In this document: in pieces, positions 47,159-58,690 of the stretch
Layout of the letters: each line of letters starts with the position of its first letter
Numbering within the stretch: the stretch's first letter is position 1
NCBI GenBank assembly: GCA_020310875.1
Contig: MU260052.1
Coordinates: 720,001 to 784,000, forward strand
Length of the DNA stretch: 64,000 nt
From: Ceratopteris richardii
Taxonomy: Eukaryota; Streptophyta; Polypodiopsida; Polypodiales; Pteridaceae
Direction: 5' to 3'
Position numbers and translations under genes: made by a program
The notes under the pieces: model-generated
What the model was told of the DNA's origin: nothing
The model's database searches: none
What the model saw: the letters and a program-made list of their open reading frames with translations, nothing else

Positions 47159-49045
47159 ATGATTTTGAGATCTGGTAATAAATTGATCACACCCTCTAAA
47201 CAAGATTTAAAAAGGAAGGAGATAGAGCCAATAATAGGAGATTTACAAGAAAAAGATTTAGAGCAAGAAAATAACATGGAAAATCTAAATGAAACCAATG
47301 AACCCTCTGAAACCAGTGATTATAGAAATATTCTCAAATATATGTATACAAATAGGTTTGGAACCTATGTGTATCAGGATGGGATGCATAAGTTCCTCAT
47401 TAGGTTGAGAAACTTATAAGTTCCCCTAAATATAACACCGATGGCACAATTTAAGGATGGAAGATATGAGGATAGACAAGGATGTGTATACATCTTCTCA
47501 CAGGATCCAGAAAACTCTAATGATTTAGGGCAGTGTGCAGACAAGAGACCTTGGGACCAAAACCTAGGGCAACCAGACTTGCCAAGACAAAATGAAACTC
47601 ACAATAATATTGAACAACCACAAGGTAGGAGAATACATACTTCCCCAAATCCATTTGAAAGAGATGCAGAAGGAATTAATGATTTTCCATTCAGAAGGAG
47701 ACATCAGTGGCAAAATCATGGAAGAATGCTTAGGCCCTATCAAGTAGCTAAATGCATGAAGAATCAATATGAAGGATATTCTGATCCTCATGCTCATGCT
47801 GCAGAATTTAGACAATTAAATAGGGCAGAAGAAGTAGAGGGTTACAAAGTACAATTTGAAGCATTTGTTCTAACCCTAACTAGACTTGAACTATCTTGGT
47901 TCATTCCCTTGAGAAAGGAAATGTATGCAGACATTGAATCTTTCCTTGAAGCCTTCATAGGAGAATTCTCAAAAACCGGAATAAAACATAGTACAACTAC
48001 CTTGATACATAGCTTTAAGCAGCAAAAAGATGAAAATGTAAGAGAGGCAGCTAGGAGATTCAAACAATACATTGATAGATGTCCTAGAGAGGAGGTACCA
48101 TCCATGGCAAGACAAGTTTCTCTATTCATAAAAGGACTGAGAAGTGCCCAATTAAGAACCTTGGTGTATTATAGGAGATGCCCTGACCTAGGAGCATCTG
48201 TAAAGGAAGCAATAGACTTAGAGGATAACAGGGGACAAGATCTCTTAGCATTTGATCAACCTAGAACAAATGAAGATAAAATCCCACCAGCAAAAGAATT
48301 AACACAAGCTATTGCCAAAGCCCTAGAAGTTAGCACCAAAACAAATTTGATAAACACCAGGATAGCAACAAATAAGAAATGCTATAATTGTGGAGAAAAT
48401 CATTTGGTACAACAATGTCCATATCAAAAACCACAACATTTGCAAGATAGAAAAACACTCAAATACTGTACATTAGAAAGAAAATGGACAAATCATACCA
48501 GGGAAGAATGCTTTTACAATAAACAACCCATTAAGGAAAGAGAATATGTGAACCAACATAATTTACAAAGAGAATTTGGATTTGTTGAGCAACCAAGACC
48601 TGTACTTGGGCAACAACCACCATTACCAACAAATGTGGTACCAGTCAAATACACACCAATAGAAGAAGAAAGCTCAAGACTTAGATAATCTTACAAAGAG
48701 GATTATCATTGGAATGAAGGATATTAGGAAGAGCGGGAAGGATATGAACAGAGGGAACCAGAATTGCAAGCCCTAGATTTGGGAAATGGGAGAATTGAAA
48801 TGGATACAGCCACATTCATGTACATAACCAATAATTATATGTCCAATCAGAAACCTCAGTTCAAAGGGAGTCAAAAGATAACTTGTTATAGATGTGGGGG
48901 GGAACATTTCATTAGAGACTGCCCACAACCTCCTACACTAAGAATAGAAGGAGCTTATTGCAAGGATTGTGGCAGGGAACACTTAATAAAGGATTGTCAA
49001 GAAACCCTCAAAAACAACAGAACACATCTAGTAACATACCATTAA
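47159..49045 (+). pseudogene. G2 Gag
   Basis: ATG at 47159 (MILRSGNKLI). The N-terminal module matches G1 (LKYMYTNRFGTYVYQDG, FKDGRYEDRQGCVYIF). The Gag domain runs about 47,740-48,230 (MKNQYEGYSDPHAHAAEF, FIGEFSKTGIKHSTTTL). Knuckles CYNCGENHLVQQC, CYRCGGEHFIRDC and CKDCGREHLIKDC all have the short C-x2-C-x3-H-x4-C spacing seen in G1. A conserved CTLERKWTNHTREECFYNKQ motif (G1: CTIERRYTNHTAQDCPYNKQ) lies between them. In-frame stops at 47,417-47,419 and 48,686-48,688; a frameshift lies near 48,960-49,045. No stop lies at the place of G1's TAA. Confidence 0.85.
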
Positions 49046-51839
49046 AAATAGTAAATATAATGGAGCAAGAAGAATTGAGTGACCATGATCAAGTAACTGT
49101 AAATGCTATAACAAGAGCACAAGCTAAACAACAAGAAACAACAAAAGACACACATACACAAGAAAATAAGAAAATTCCATTTCCAAAAGAAAAGAAAAAC
49201 AGACAAAAAGGGAGATGGGAAAGAAAAATGAGAATGAGTAAAAGATTGGAAGAAGAGACTATGGAACAGTCAAACAATAGCCAATCTCAGAATACACAAA
49301 CTCAGCAAGGGACAAAAAATTCACAAAGTTTGGAAACTTTGATAAGAGCATACAAGGGAAGAATTCAAGAGGGACCAAATCCTACAGACCATGTGATGGC
49401 TTATCCTATGCCAGATATAGAGCATGAAAGGATGCAAAGATGCAAACAAATCATAGAAGAAGCACAACTCAGAATGGGGGAACCAGACAACTATCAAAAA
49501 ACAGTTGAGGAAACAAATGCAACAGAAACAAGGAAAACTATTAATCAAGAAGATAACTCACAAATAACATTCCAAATAAATATAGACAAACAATGTACAA
49601 TTTTATACCACACCACAATGGAAGAATTGGTAAAACAAAATCCTCACTTACAACACAATATGAATAAGTGGGAAGCAATGTCAAAGAATTTTGATCCACA
49701 ACAAGAATTGGAAGAGTTGTTGTACATTCCTATTGATAAAATAGGAGGATATTGTGAAGGAGAAGAAGGGAAATCAACTCTGAGAATACAATTTGGTAAA
49801 AATAATGCCAAAGCTATTTTGGACAGTGGATCAGGAGTGGCTATCATGACTAAACAGACTTGGGAAAGATGGGGAAAAAATGAATTAGTACCCACTAAAA
49901 TGAGATTACAACTTGCAGATGGACACATAGAAAAACCCCTAGAAATATGAGAAAAGGTGATTGTGGAAATATGTGGAATAGAAATAGAGCATACTTTTGC
50001 CATAGTTGAATTCCCACAATCCACTTCATATGAAATCATCCTAGGAAGACCATTTATGAGACAAATGCAAATTGTGCAAGATTGGGGTAATGATTGCCTA
50101 TATCTTCAAAGCAAAGGAAGGATAACCAGAGTGAATCTAAGAAATGGGCAATATTGCGACATGTCCCCTCAAGAATGGTTCAAAATATATCAAAATCAGG
50201 AATTAAGTGAAGAATCAGAGATTGAAGATCAGACTGAAACAAAATCATCAATATGGAAATGCAATGTGATAAGGAACCTCACAAATAGAAAAAGAAGGTG
50301 AAGAAAAGAAGATTGTGTAGAAGAAAGGAAATCACAGGATGAGAGCCATATACCACAAAAATTCAAAGATGAAGAATTTGAGCGTTATGGTTGGAATCAG
50401 ATTTTGACCACCATGGATCTAGCTAATGATGACTATGTGGGAGTAAAATTCCAAAATGAAGAAGGATATGTTATCTTTCACATAGGAATACAAATGATAA
50501 AAGTGTCAAAAACAGAAGAGGACCAGGAGGAAGGAATAATATTGAAAAATAGTAAAACACAATATTTGGAAGAAGTAGAAGCTACATATGCAATAAAAGA
50601 CAAAATCTCAGGCAAATATAGAAAAAATAAACACAAGGAAATAGAAAAAGATCAAGAGGTTGAAAAAATAAGGAAATAAAAAACAAAGACCAATAGTTTG
50701 ATGTACCTTCAAATTTCAAGACTTATGAAGTGGAAAACAGACTACTTCTAAAAGTGAAACCAAAGAGAGAAAAGAAAAAAGGAGAGGCATATGACAATGA
50801 GGAACAAACTAAGAAGGTGATGATCACCCAGGAAGAGGGGGAAGAAAAACATATTGTAATAGCTGATGACATGACAAATCAAGAGGAGGAAGCATTAAGG
50901 AATTTGGCAAGAGATTATAGGGATGTGTTTGCTTACAGTTACAAGGATTTGAAAGGAATTGACCCTAAAATCTATGAGCATAAGATTCCTATTACACCTG
51001 ATGCAAAACCTAGCAAACAAAGACACTATACATTTAATGACAAATACTCTGTAAAAATAAAGGAAGAAATTGACAAGCTACTGGCTGCTAATTTCATCTA
51101 TGAGATTGAGTATACAGAGTGGATATCTCCTATAGTTGTGGTACCTAAAAAGAATGGGAAACTCAGGGTATGCATTAACTTGAAAAAGGTGAATGCTGCA
51201 ACTATAAGGGATAGCTATCCATTACCCATAACAGACCATCTTTTGGAAAGAGTTGAGGGAGGTCTATAATTTTCTGGATGGTTTTTCACGGTACAATCAG
51301 GTGCCCATAGCTTTGGAAGATCAAGATAAAACTGCCTTTTCCACAGAATGGGGAATTTATGCTTTTAGGGTTATGCCTTTTGGTCTAACTAATGCCCAAC
51401 AACTTTTCAAAGATTAATGTGTCATATATTCAAATAATTCCTTAGAAATATCATGGAAATTTATGTGGATGATCTTTGCACTTTTGCATTGAAAAGACAA
51501 GATCATTCGAAGGATCTGGAAAATATATTAAAAAAATGTCGAGCATACAGAGTATGTCTAAATCCAAAGAAATGTGTGTTCTTTGTGAGCCAAGGGAGAA
51601 TGTTGGGTCATATAGTCTCCAGAAATGGAATTTCAACAGATGAAATAAAAATTAAGGCCATAGTGGAACTTCCAAGACCAACAAATGTATAGGAACTTCA
51701 AACTTTCATGGGACATTGCGAGTATTATAGAAAATTTGTACACAAGTTTGCAGACATTGCAAAACCTTTGTATGCTTTGATCACAAGATTTGAGTGGACC
51801 AAAGAGTGTGACTAAGCTTTTGAGACTTTAAAAACTTGT
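49046..51839 (+). pseudogene. G2 protease 1 and reverse transcriptase
   Basis: Frame 48,958-49,950 leads to PR1: IPIDKIGGYCEGEEGKS, AKAILDSGSGVAIM (D-S-G kept), an in-frame TGA at 49,948-49,950, then YEIILGRPFMRQ. An acidic, Lys-rich linker follows with several lesions. RT starts near 50,900: DVFAYSYKDLKGIDP, VSPIVVVPKKNGK-type block, RVCINLKKVNAATIRDSYPL. A frameshift at about 51,265 leads to FLDGFSRYNQ and MPFGLTNA; another leads to YVDDLCTFA (active site 51,462-51,473), GHIVSRNGIS and FMGHCEYYRKFV, with two more stops before 51,840. Confidence 0.85.
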
Positions 51840-54602
51840 TTGGTAACAACACCAATTCTGAAAACCCCACAGTGGGATAAAATTTTTCATGTCCATGTGG
51901 ATGCTTCAAATTATGCTTTGGGATGTGTGTTAGCACAACCAATAGAACGGAGCAAACTAGACTTTCGAGTTGCTTATGCTAGTAGGCAATTGAATTCAAC
52001 AAAAAAAAATTATACAACCACTGAGAGGGAAGGGTTGGGAATGATATTTGCTGTAAAAAAATATAGACATTATCTTTTGGCCAACAAGTTTAAATTCTTT
52101 GTGGATCACCAAGCTCTACTCTACTTAGTAAACAAACCATGTCACACAGGTAGGATAGTCAGATGGATTCTCCTACTGATGGAATTTGAGTTTGAGGTAG
52201 TGGTTAGACAAGGAAAAACTCATTTGAGAGCAGACCATTTGTCCAGGATCCAAGCCAACGAGCCAAGTTCACCTCTAGATGATGACTTACGAGATGCATA
52301 TCTGTTCAAAATAGAAAGTATTCCTGAATGGGCCATGAATTTATTACCTTTGCTAACCATGGGACTCTGTAGAACATTTGAAAACAACATACATCTGGTA
52401 TTACAAAGTAAGAATTTTATGCTGCTAACTGGACATTTGTATCATCTCAATCAGATGGGTATATTAGAATATTGTACTCCAGAAGAGGAGCAGCAGGAGT
52501 ATTTAAAAAGAGCTCATTGTTGGAATTCCTATATTCATGCTTCCATGATAGTCATCCTAAACAATCTCAATAGGATGGGAGTACATTGGCCTAATAAAAT
52601 ACAAGATGTAAAAAAATATATTTCCAACTGCTGGGAATGCCAATCCTTGCAAACTTCAGAAGTTATAACCTTATACTGGTTTCAGAAAAATCCAGATTGG
52701 AGTGAAAACATAATTGAGAAGTTGAAAAGAAAGAAGAAAGGAAAGCACGTAGGAGCCAGTGCAGATTCAAAGAATCTACAAATGATTTTTGAAGAGTATC
52801 AACTGATAGGAGATCAATTGTACAAGAAAGGGATGGATGGATATTTAAGAATCTGTGTTCCTGAAAATAAATATTTGGAAATGTTAGAGATGGCACATTC
52901 TGGAGTGGCAGGAGGACATTTTTCAAGTGAAAGAACTGCTAAACTCATATTATATTCTAGTTTTTGGTGGCCAACTCTATTTCCTGATGCAATAACATAT
53001 GTAAAAAGATGTGACATTTGTCAAAAAGTGAGTCAACCAAATAAAAGAGACAATATGCCATTAGTACCATTGATTTCAGCAAGAGCATTTAGTAAATGGG
53101 GGTTGGATTTCATTGGACCCATACATCCTCCAACAAAACAATCCCATGCTGAATATATACTAGTAGCCACATATTACCTGATTAAATGGGCAGAGGCTAG
53201 GGCTACAAAAAGGAATGATGCTCAGACCACTGCAAGATTTCTTTATGAAAATATTATCACCAGATTTGGATTACCAATTGAGTTGGTAAGTGATAGGGGG
53301 ACTCATTTTTTGAACCAAATAATAGAAAACATTACTAAATATTTCAAGATCAATCATAGAAAGTCAGCCCCATATCACCCACAAGCCAATGGATTAGCAG
53401 AAAGTACTAATAAAGTACTTTGCACTGTATTGTCAAAATTGGTAAACACAAATAGGAATGATTGGGATTTGCAACTTAATCATGTCTTATGGGCTTACAG
53501 AGTGGCATACAAAACTGCACTTGGAACCACACCATTTAATTTGGTATATGGACAAAATGCAGTTCTACCTTTAGAATTCCTTATTCCAACACTAAGGGTG
53601 GGTACTCAATACAAGTGGACTGGACATGAATTATCTGAGAGAGTGGTGGAATTGGAAAAACTGGGAGCTTCTAGACTTCAAGCAATCATGAGTATATATG
53701 CAGACAAGAGAAGGCAAAAAGCTTATCATGATGTTCATATTAAAGAAAAGGACTTACAAGAAGGAGATCTAGTTTTGGCATACACAATAAAAGAACATCA
53801 GAAGAAATTCCAGAAAAAAGGACATGGGCCTTATATTATCAATCAAATAAGTAACAGTGGAGCTATCCAATTAGCTAATATAGATGGCGAAATCATGCCA
53901 AATTTCATAAGTGGATGTAGAGTAAAAAGGTATGATCTTCCATTAACTATTACTGAATGGAGAAGAATACATCAAGCTCAAATTAGGAAAAAAGAAGAGG
54001 AAAAAATTAGAAAGGAGGCTCAACAGGAGGCAAAGGAAAGGATAAGAAAAATCAAAGATCTCAGAGAAGTCCTTTTGTGTGAAACACCTCTAAGAGTAAG
54101 AGAGCATTTTCTTGTTATAGCAATGAATTTTCATGATGAAAAAATCAAGGTTTTGATAGATTTAGGTGCACAAGTAAATTTCATCAGTTCAGTTTTGTTG
54201 GATAAGTTTAACCTAAAAAGGACTGAAAGTAAAACATTTATCAAAACCTTAGAAGGACAGATAATACAAAGCATGTCTTCACCATCTATTAAAGTTAAGT
54301 TCAATGAAGAATATATGAAAATAGATTGTGAAGAATGGCCAGATCACATGATGACTGAGAAATTGATTTTGGGACAACCATGGCTAAGGCAAGGTAAAGT
54401 AATTTTGGATTTTGAAAAAATGAAGCTGAAGTTGACAGTAAGTGACAAAAGGTTTTTAATGCTTTTGTTAAGTGTTGAAGAACAGGAAGATCAACAGGAT
54501 ATCCATGCCTCAGACTTGGAAGGATTTACTTTTTCATTAGAAGCAACAAAGGCATTACAAATAGAACCACTTTATGATCAAATTTACTTCAATAAAAGAT
54601 AG
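51840..54602 (+). CDS. G2 pol C-terminal half: RNase H, two zinc domains, integrase, second retropepsin-like domain
   Basis: 920 codons without a stop. RNase H at 51,880-52,260 (HVDASNYALGCVLAQP, TTTEREGLGMIFAVKKYRHY). HHCC zinc domain 1 at 52,410-52,650 (first His codon 52,515; AH-x6-H and C-x2-C kept). Zinc domain 2 at 52,800-53,030 (AHSGVAGGHF ... CDICQ). Integrase core 53,090-53,440 with GLDFIGP, LVSDRGTHF and AESTNK, i.e. a complete D-D-E. C-terminal GPYIINQISNSGAIQL follows. PR2 lies at about 54,090-54,470: KVLIDLGAQVNFIS (Asp codon 54,159-54,161, but Leu where the D-S/T-G triad needs Ser/Thr) and LILGQPWLRQGKVILDFE. The Leu suggests that protease activity is lost in this copy, or that the domain binds rather than cuts. 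Confidence 0.88.
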   Translation: MVTTPILKTPQWDKIFHVHVDASNYALGCVLAQPIERSKLDFRVAYASRQLNSTKKNYTTTEREGLGMIFAVKKYRHYLLANKFKFFVDHQALLYLVNKPCHTGRIVRWILLLMEFEFEVVVRQGKTHLRADHLSRIQANEPSSPLDDDLRDAYLFKIESIPEWAMNLLPLLTMGLCRTFENNIHLVLQSKNFMLLTGHLYHLNQMGILEYCTPEEEQQEYLKRAHCWNSYIHASMIVILNNLNRMGVHWPNKIQDVKKYISNCWECQSLQTSEVITLYWFQKNPDWSENIIEKLKRKKKGKHVGASADSKNLQMIFEEYQLIGDQLYKKGMDGYLRICVPENKYLEMLEMAHSGVAGGHFSSERTAKLILYSSFWWPTLFPDAITYVKRCDICQKVSQPNKRDNMPLVPLISARAFSKWGLDFIGPIHPPTKQSHAEYILVATYYLIKWAEARATKRNDAQTTARFLYENIITRFGLPIELVSDRGTHFLNQIIENITKYFKINHRKSAPYHPQANGLAESTNKVLCTVLSKLVNTNRNDWDLQLNHVLWAYRVAYKTALGTTPFNLVYGQNAVLPLEFLIPTLRVGTQYKWTGHELSERVVELEKLGASRLQAIMSIYADKRRQKAYHDVHIKEKDLQEGDLVLAYTIKEHQKKFQKKGHGPYIINQISNSGAIQLANIDGEIMPNFISGCRVKRYDLPLTITEWRRIHQAQIRKKEEEKIRKEAQQEAKERIRKIKDLREVLLCETPLRVREHFLVIAMNFHDEKIKVLIDLGAQVNFISSVLLDKFNLKRTESKTFIKTLEGQIIQSMSSPSIKVKFNEEYMKIDCEEWPDHMMTEKLILGQPWLRQGKVILDFEKMKLKLTVSDKRFLMLLLSVEEQEDQQDIHASDLEGFTFSLEATKALQIEPLYDQIYFNKR

Positions 54603-55547
54603 GAGAAAATTGAAGGAACAAAAGGTGTTGAAGAGACACAAGAAAGGTGGCACGTATGGAATGGTCAGAAGCATCTAGGCATCAAGACAGGAAGAATGTG
54701 GAAACAAAGTACATACAAGCACTGCTCATCAAAACAAATTCCCAGAACTAAATGGATATGGAAGCCAAAAACTTCCAAATACAGCTTATCAAAAGAAGAT
54801 GGTTTAATTCTTAGAACAAAGTCAACAGGAATCAAGTATTATTGGGTAAAAAAATCAGATCTGATTCAATGGAAAGGAAACAAGCAGGAAGATACTAAAA
54901 TAGCTCAAAAAAGTATACAGAGTTACAGATGGAGGGAAAGACTTATCTGAAACACACATGGGATTCTTGAAGAAATTCAGAATTTTACAAGAAGGAAATT
55001 ATGACATCTTGGAAATTATTTCCATGTGACTCTACCTTATTCTCTTTCTAAGAAAAGAGATAGGGGGAAGAGAGAGAAGTGGAGGAAATTATTATTATAT
55101 TAAAAAAAAAGAGAAGAGAAAAAGAGAAAAAAAGAGTAAGAGAAAAATTAAAATAAAAAAGAGAGAGAGAGAGAAAAATTATCAATTCTTTTGTAATTCT
55201 TTTGTTTATATAAGTTATATTGCACAAGCAAGATATAGGGTGTAATTTAGCAGGTTTCTATTTTTCATTCAATTTTTCTTTTTTCATTTGTTCTTTTTAT
55301 TATTAAAAAATATATAAAAAAAAGAGCTGTTAAAAGGAAAGAGAGCACTAGACATCTTGCTATACATGTGATGATCACTTCAATTGAGTTTTTATCCGTG
55401 ACACAAATGAGGAAGTCAAGATTCATTTCAGATTTTATTTTCATTCTCTTTCATTTATATCTTAAGACAAATATGATTTCATTTATGTTTACTGTGACTC
55501 ATGTGGGTGGAGTCTTCTTTTTTGTGTGATGTTATATTTTCTTCAGA
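54603..55547 (+). other. G2 tryptophan-rich tail and GA/A-rich spacer
   Basis: Just after PR2 the plus strand gives HVWNGQK, KWIWKPKTSKYSL, KYYWVKKSDL and IQWKGNK (to 54,950), comparable with the W-x-P-K repeats of G1. From 55,080 to 55,180 the sequence is almost pure A/G (aaagagaagagaaaaagag). The rest up to the ORF3 start at 55,548 is AT-rich and non-coding. Confidence 0.6.
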
Positions 55548-57583
55548 ATGGTGAATCCAAAGGAACTGACAATCCATGATTTCAAAGTAGACTCAATAAC
55601 TTTGTCTAGAGGACATTGGTTCTTAGACAGGGAAGCAACAATAGAACAAGTAGAGCTAGAGTCTGATGAAGAGCAGGAAATTCAAGAAGCATAGAAGATA
55701 GTCAAGGAACTCAAGGAAACCCTTAGTATCATTGGTCAGCACATTTTCACAGTAGGAGTTGGAGGTTACAAGTACACAATGCTGTGCCAGGAATTTTACA
55801 AATTCCAAAAACTTGCAGTCAATTACAAAAGATGGAAAGCAGTAGGATTACACAGACTGTTGGATGAACCCTTGTTTTTCATAGACTTTGAAAGAGTAGC
55901 ACAAGTCATAGTCTGCTGGAAGTTGGAAAGGGAAATGATGCATATTTCAGGTGTTCAATCAAGGACAAGGAAAACAAAGAAGTGAATATTACTATAAAGG
56001 CAGAGCATATCAGGGCAGCCCTTCAGTTCTATTCAATGGGAACCAAGTTGGACAACAGTTTTGTCAAGAAGAATAAAGCAACCTATGCAGGATATTCCAA
56101 ATTCCCTGATTTTAAAGGAAAAGAGAATGAAGAGTATGCTATCAGAATGTTCCTCCAATACTTCTGTTTTCCAAAACTACCTAGATACACCATGCCAGAC
56201 AAACCAGTGACATTGATCACGTTCAATAATAAGGACAGAACCAAACCTTTTGGAGTGATGGATGTAACTCCATACATACATGATCAATTGAAGGAAGCAG
56301 CCAAACATTGGGAGCAAAAGAAGTTCATGAATGGAGCTAAATTCCTAACAAGAATTATATATCATGTTCTAGGAATGGAGGATCAATTGAAATTGGCTCC
56401 AGAAGCTCAATACTTCAGAAGTTTGATGACAGGAATCAAAAGTCCTTCTAAGATGATGTATGTAAGAGAAGTAGAAGCTCAACCAAGCATGAGGGGAGCA
56501 GAAAGGAAAAGAAAGGGAGTCTCAGAAGAAGTCGTTCCAGTAAAAAAAGAAGATTGGATCCAAGAAAGGTAGAATTGGAACAGGTGGAAGCAACAAAGAA
56601 GAGCATGAAGCTGCTCTAAAGGAGGTTTAGTCTTCAAATGAACCTCATCCACCTCAGACAAGCAAGGAACAATTGTATTCTTATCTAGCTCAAGGAAACA
56701 ATAAAAGGGCAGTATATGAAGCCTAGTATCAAAAAATGTTGGAAGACTACTCTTGTAAACAACTGATTGGATACAAGAAGAAGTGGAACACTATGAAGAG
56801 TTGCATGATCAGATGATGGCAGCAGAGACTGAAGAGGTTTTTGTTAAAAAGGAAGTAGAACTATTGGCTCACTTTAAGGAGTTACAAGGTCCTCCGGAAA
56901 CTAGGACCACAGTAGTAGTGAAGAAAAAGGTTCAGAAGAAACCTGTGTAGAAAAGGAAGTTGACCAAGAAAAATAAAGGAAAAGCAGTAGAACCTGTACA
57001 AAGGATGGAGACAGGAAAATTGGCAGCAGAAGAAAAGAAGCAGGAAGAATCCATTGTTATAGAAGAACCAAGAATGGACAAGGAATAGCAGGTTCTTCAC
57101 AGTTCTCTTCAGATTCTGAGAGTGACATTGAAAATTTTCTATTGAAAAGTTTGAATTTATCAGTACCTAGCACACCAAATGTGACAGTCCAAGTCTCTGA
57201 AAAAAGCAAAGCACCAGAAGATTTGAGTGAGAAGCCACAAGGAGTACAGATCGAGGAAGAAGAAGCAAAATAGGTTAGCCCTGGAGAAGAAAAGAGGATA
57301 CTAAAAGGTAAAGCAGTGATGGTGGAAGAAGAGGTTGAAGCAAGAAAAGAGTTCAGTAGTGGATTGGTGGACTCAGGGTCTAAAGTAGTTTGGGAAAAAC
57401 CTTCACAGTAAACTTATTTCAAATTTAATGAGAAAAGTTAGAAGTAGAAAGGGAAGCTCAATTATGCAACTCAGTACACAAGAAAAAAAACAAAGATCAA
57501 ATTAAGGAAACTGAGGAGGTATTAGAAAAAATGAATTCCAAAGAGGTGATAGAAGGGAATACAGAAAAAGAAATAAACCAAAG
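55548..57583 (+). pseudogene. G2 ORF3 (homologue of G1 ORF3), cut by G3
   Basis: ATG at 55548. RGHWFLDRE matches the HWF start of the G1 domain. GGYKYTMLCQEFYKFQKL (G1: GRYHFFTREFEKLQ), MFLQYFCFPKLPRYTMPDKP (G1: MCMQHFAFPAQDRFTMPPKK), AKFLTRIIYHVLGM (G1: CALTRIIYRCLAY) and MTGIKSPSKMM follow, in the same order and spacing. Stops at 55,692-55,694 and 55,983-55,985, and a frameshift at 55,985. After 56,572 a Lys/Glu-rich low-complexity stretch with further stops continues to the G3 LTR. The coiled-coil and second globular regions of G1 ORF3 are expected beyond the window. Confidence 0.8.
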
Positions 57584-58531
57584 TGTTGAGCCCATAAAAG
57601 TCATGTTGGTCAAAGCCAACCGGTCAAAGTCAACAAGGTCAAGGTCAAGCCAACAGGTGCAAAGTCAAAGTGCCTAAGTGACAATTAATTGTCCCGCAAA
57701 GGGTAAATTGGAGAAGCGGGTTGCGTATTTTCTCTAATTTCCCTAAGGATCAGAATGTGTTTTAAGTATTTGGGAAGGTTTAGGTGAACCCCCTTTAGTA
57801 CACAAAGGAAGAATTAAAAGGGAATGTGAAGGCATGTGAAGCGGAAAAGTGTACGCACAAGTGAAAGTATGACCCCCATTAAAATTTTTTGGTTTTACAC
57901 TAAAGTCACTACCGGACAAAGGGCAATTCGTTGGCCGCCAACTAAAAAGAGAATCTTGGGACATCAAAGGAAGCCCAAGAGTCCATGGCAGTTAGAAGTC
58001 ACGGGACCGGCGGATTCAAAAGAGGACAAAGGCTATTCTTGGACACATTGAGAGTAAGGAGCAAGAGAGAGCTTCAGAGGAAGTAAGAAAGGAAAGGAAG
58101 AGCCACCAGTGTGCGACGAGACCGAAGAGTGCAAGAGGAGTCAAGAGGAAGGTGTGCAGAGAAGGCGGGGTTGGATTCCAAGAGTCCCAAGGTCTATTGT
58201 GTGTGCGCGGCCGAGATACCAATTCCTTAGCTTGGTGGAAGCTTAGTGCGAGGTGTGCACAAGGGAAGCGTAAAGCAAGTGAAGGATTGGTGCAGGAGAC
58301 GCCGCTGCTAGAGGACTTGAGATAATTGGTCTTCTGTAATTGACATTCTCTGAAGTTGTATTTAGTCATTGATTGGACTGTATTCAGTCATTTTAATTGT
58401 TGCAAGATAATCAATATTCAAGGTCTCCAGGAGTATTCCTTTGCAGAAGTTCTCACTATTATTCCATTTTCATCATCTCCTTTTTTCTCCTACAAACCCT
58501 CAAACTCCTTCTTGTCCACGAATCCCCAACA
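57584..58531 (+). repeat. G3 5' LTR
   Basis: 948 bp, TGTTGAGCCCAT to CCCCAACA. Near its 5' end (57,608-57,668) six GGTCAA or AGTCAA words occur, the reverse complement of the W-box core TTGAC(C/T). The boundary rests on TG...CA and the primer site, since the partner LTR is outside the window. Confidence 0.75.
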
Positions 58532-58535
58532 AATT

Positions 58536-58552
58536 TGGCACGCACGGTGGGA
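58536..58552 (+). other. G3 primer binding site
   Basis: TGGCACGCACGGTGGGA starts 4 bases after the LTR. It begins TGG, as a tRNA-CCA complement must. It resembles the TGGCGCCCACCGTGGGG type seen in plant gypsy elements; I do not assign a tRNA. Confidence 0.6.
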
Positions 58553-58690
58553 CATCCAAGGAGATTTGAGCATAGGAGACTATATATTGCCATTGGAGAG
58601 CAATATTCCAGTGTCGACAACACTACTCCAGTGGGCCAAAAGGTACATACTTTTATCAAGTGTCTCATTTTAAGTGGACTATGAATAGTC

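Larger units (their letters stand above)
42783..57583 (+). mobile_element. G2: second Athila-like Ty3/gypsy element of the G1 lineage, interrupted by G3
   Basis: 5' LTR 42783-43591, tRNA-Asp-type primer site, 3.5-kb repeat-rich leader, gag, PR1, RT, RNase H, two zinc domains, complete integrase core, PR2, W-rich tail and ORF3. Every block matches G1 in order. ORF3 is cut at 57583 by the 5' LTR of G3; the rest and the 3' LTR should lie beyond the window. The first half of the coding region has several stops and frameshifts, while 51840-54602 is open. AT-richer than G1, with A-rich codons. Older than G3, which sits inside it. Confidence 0.85.
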
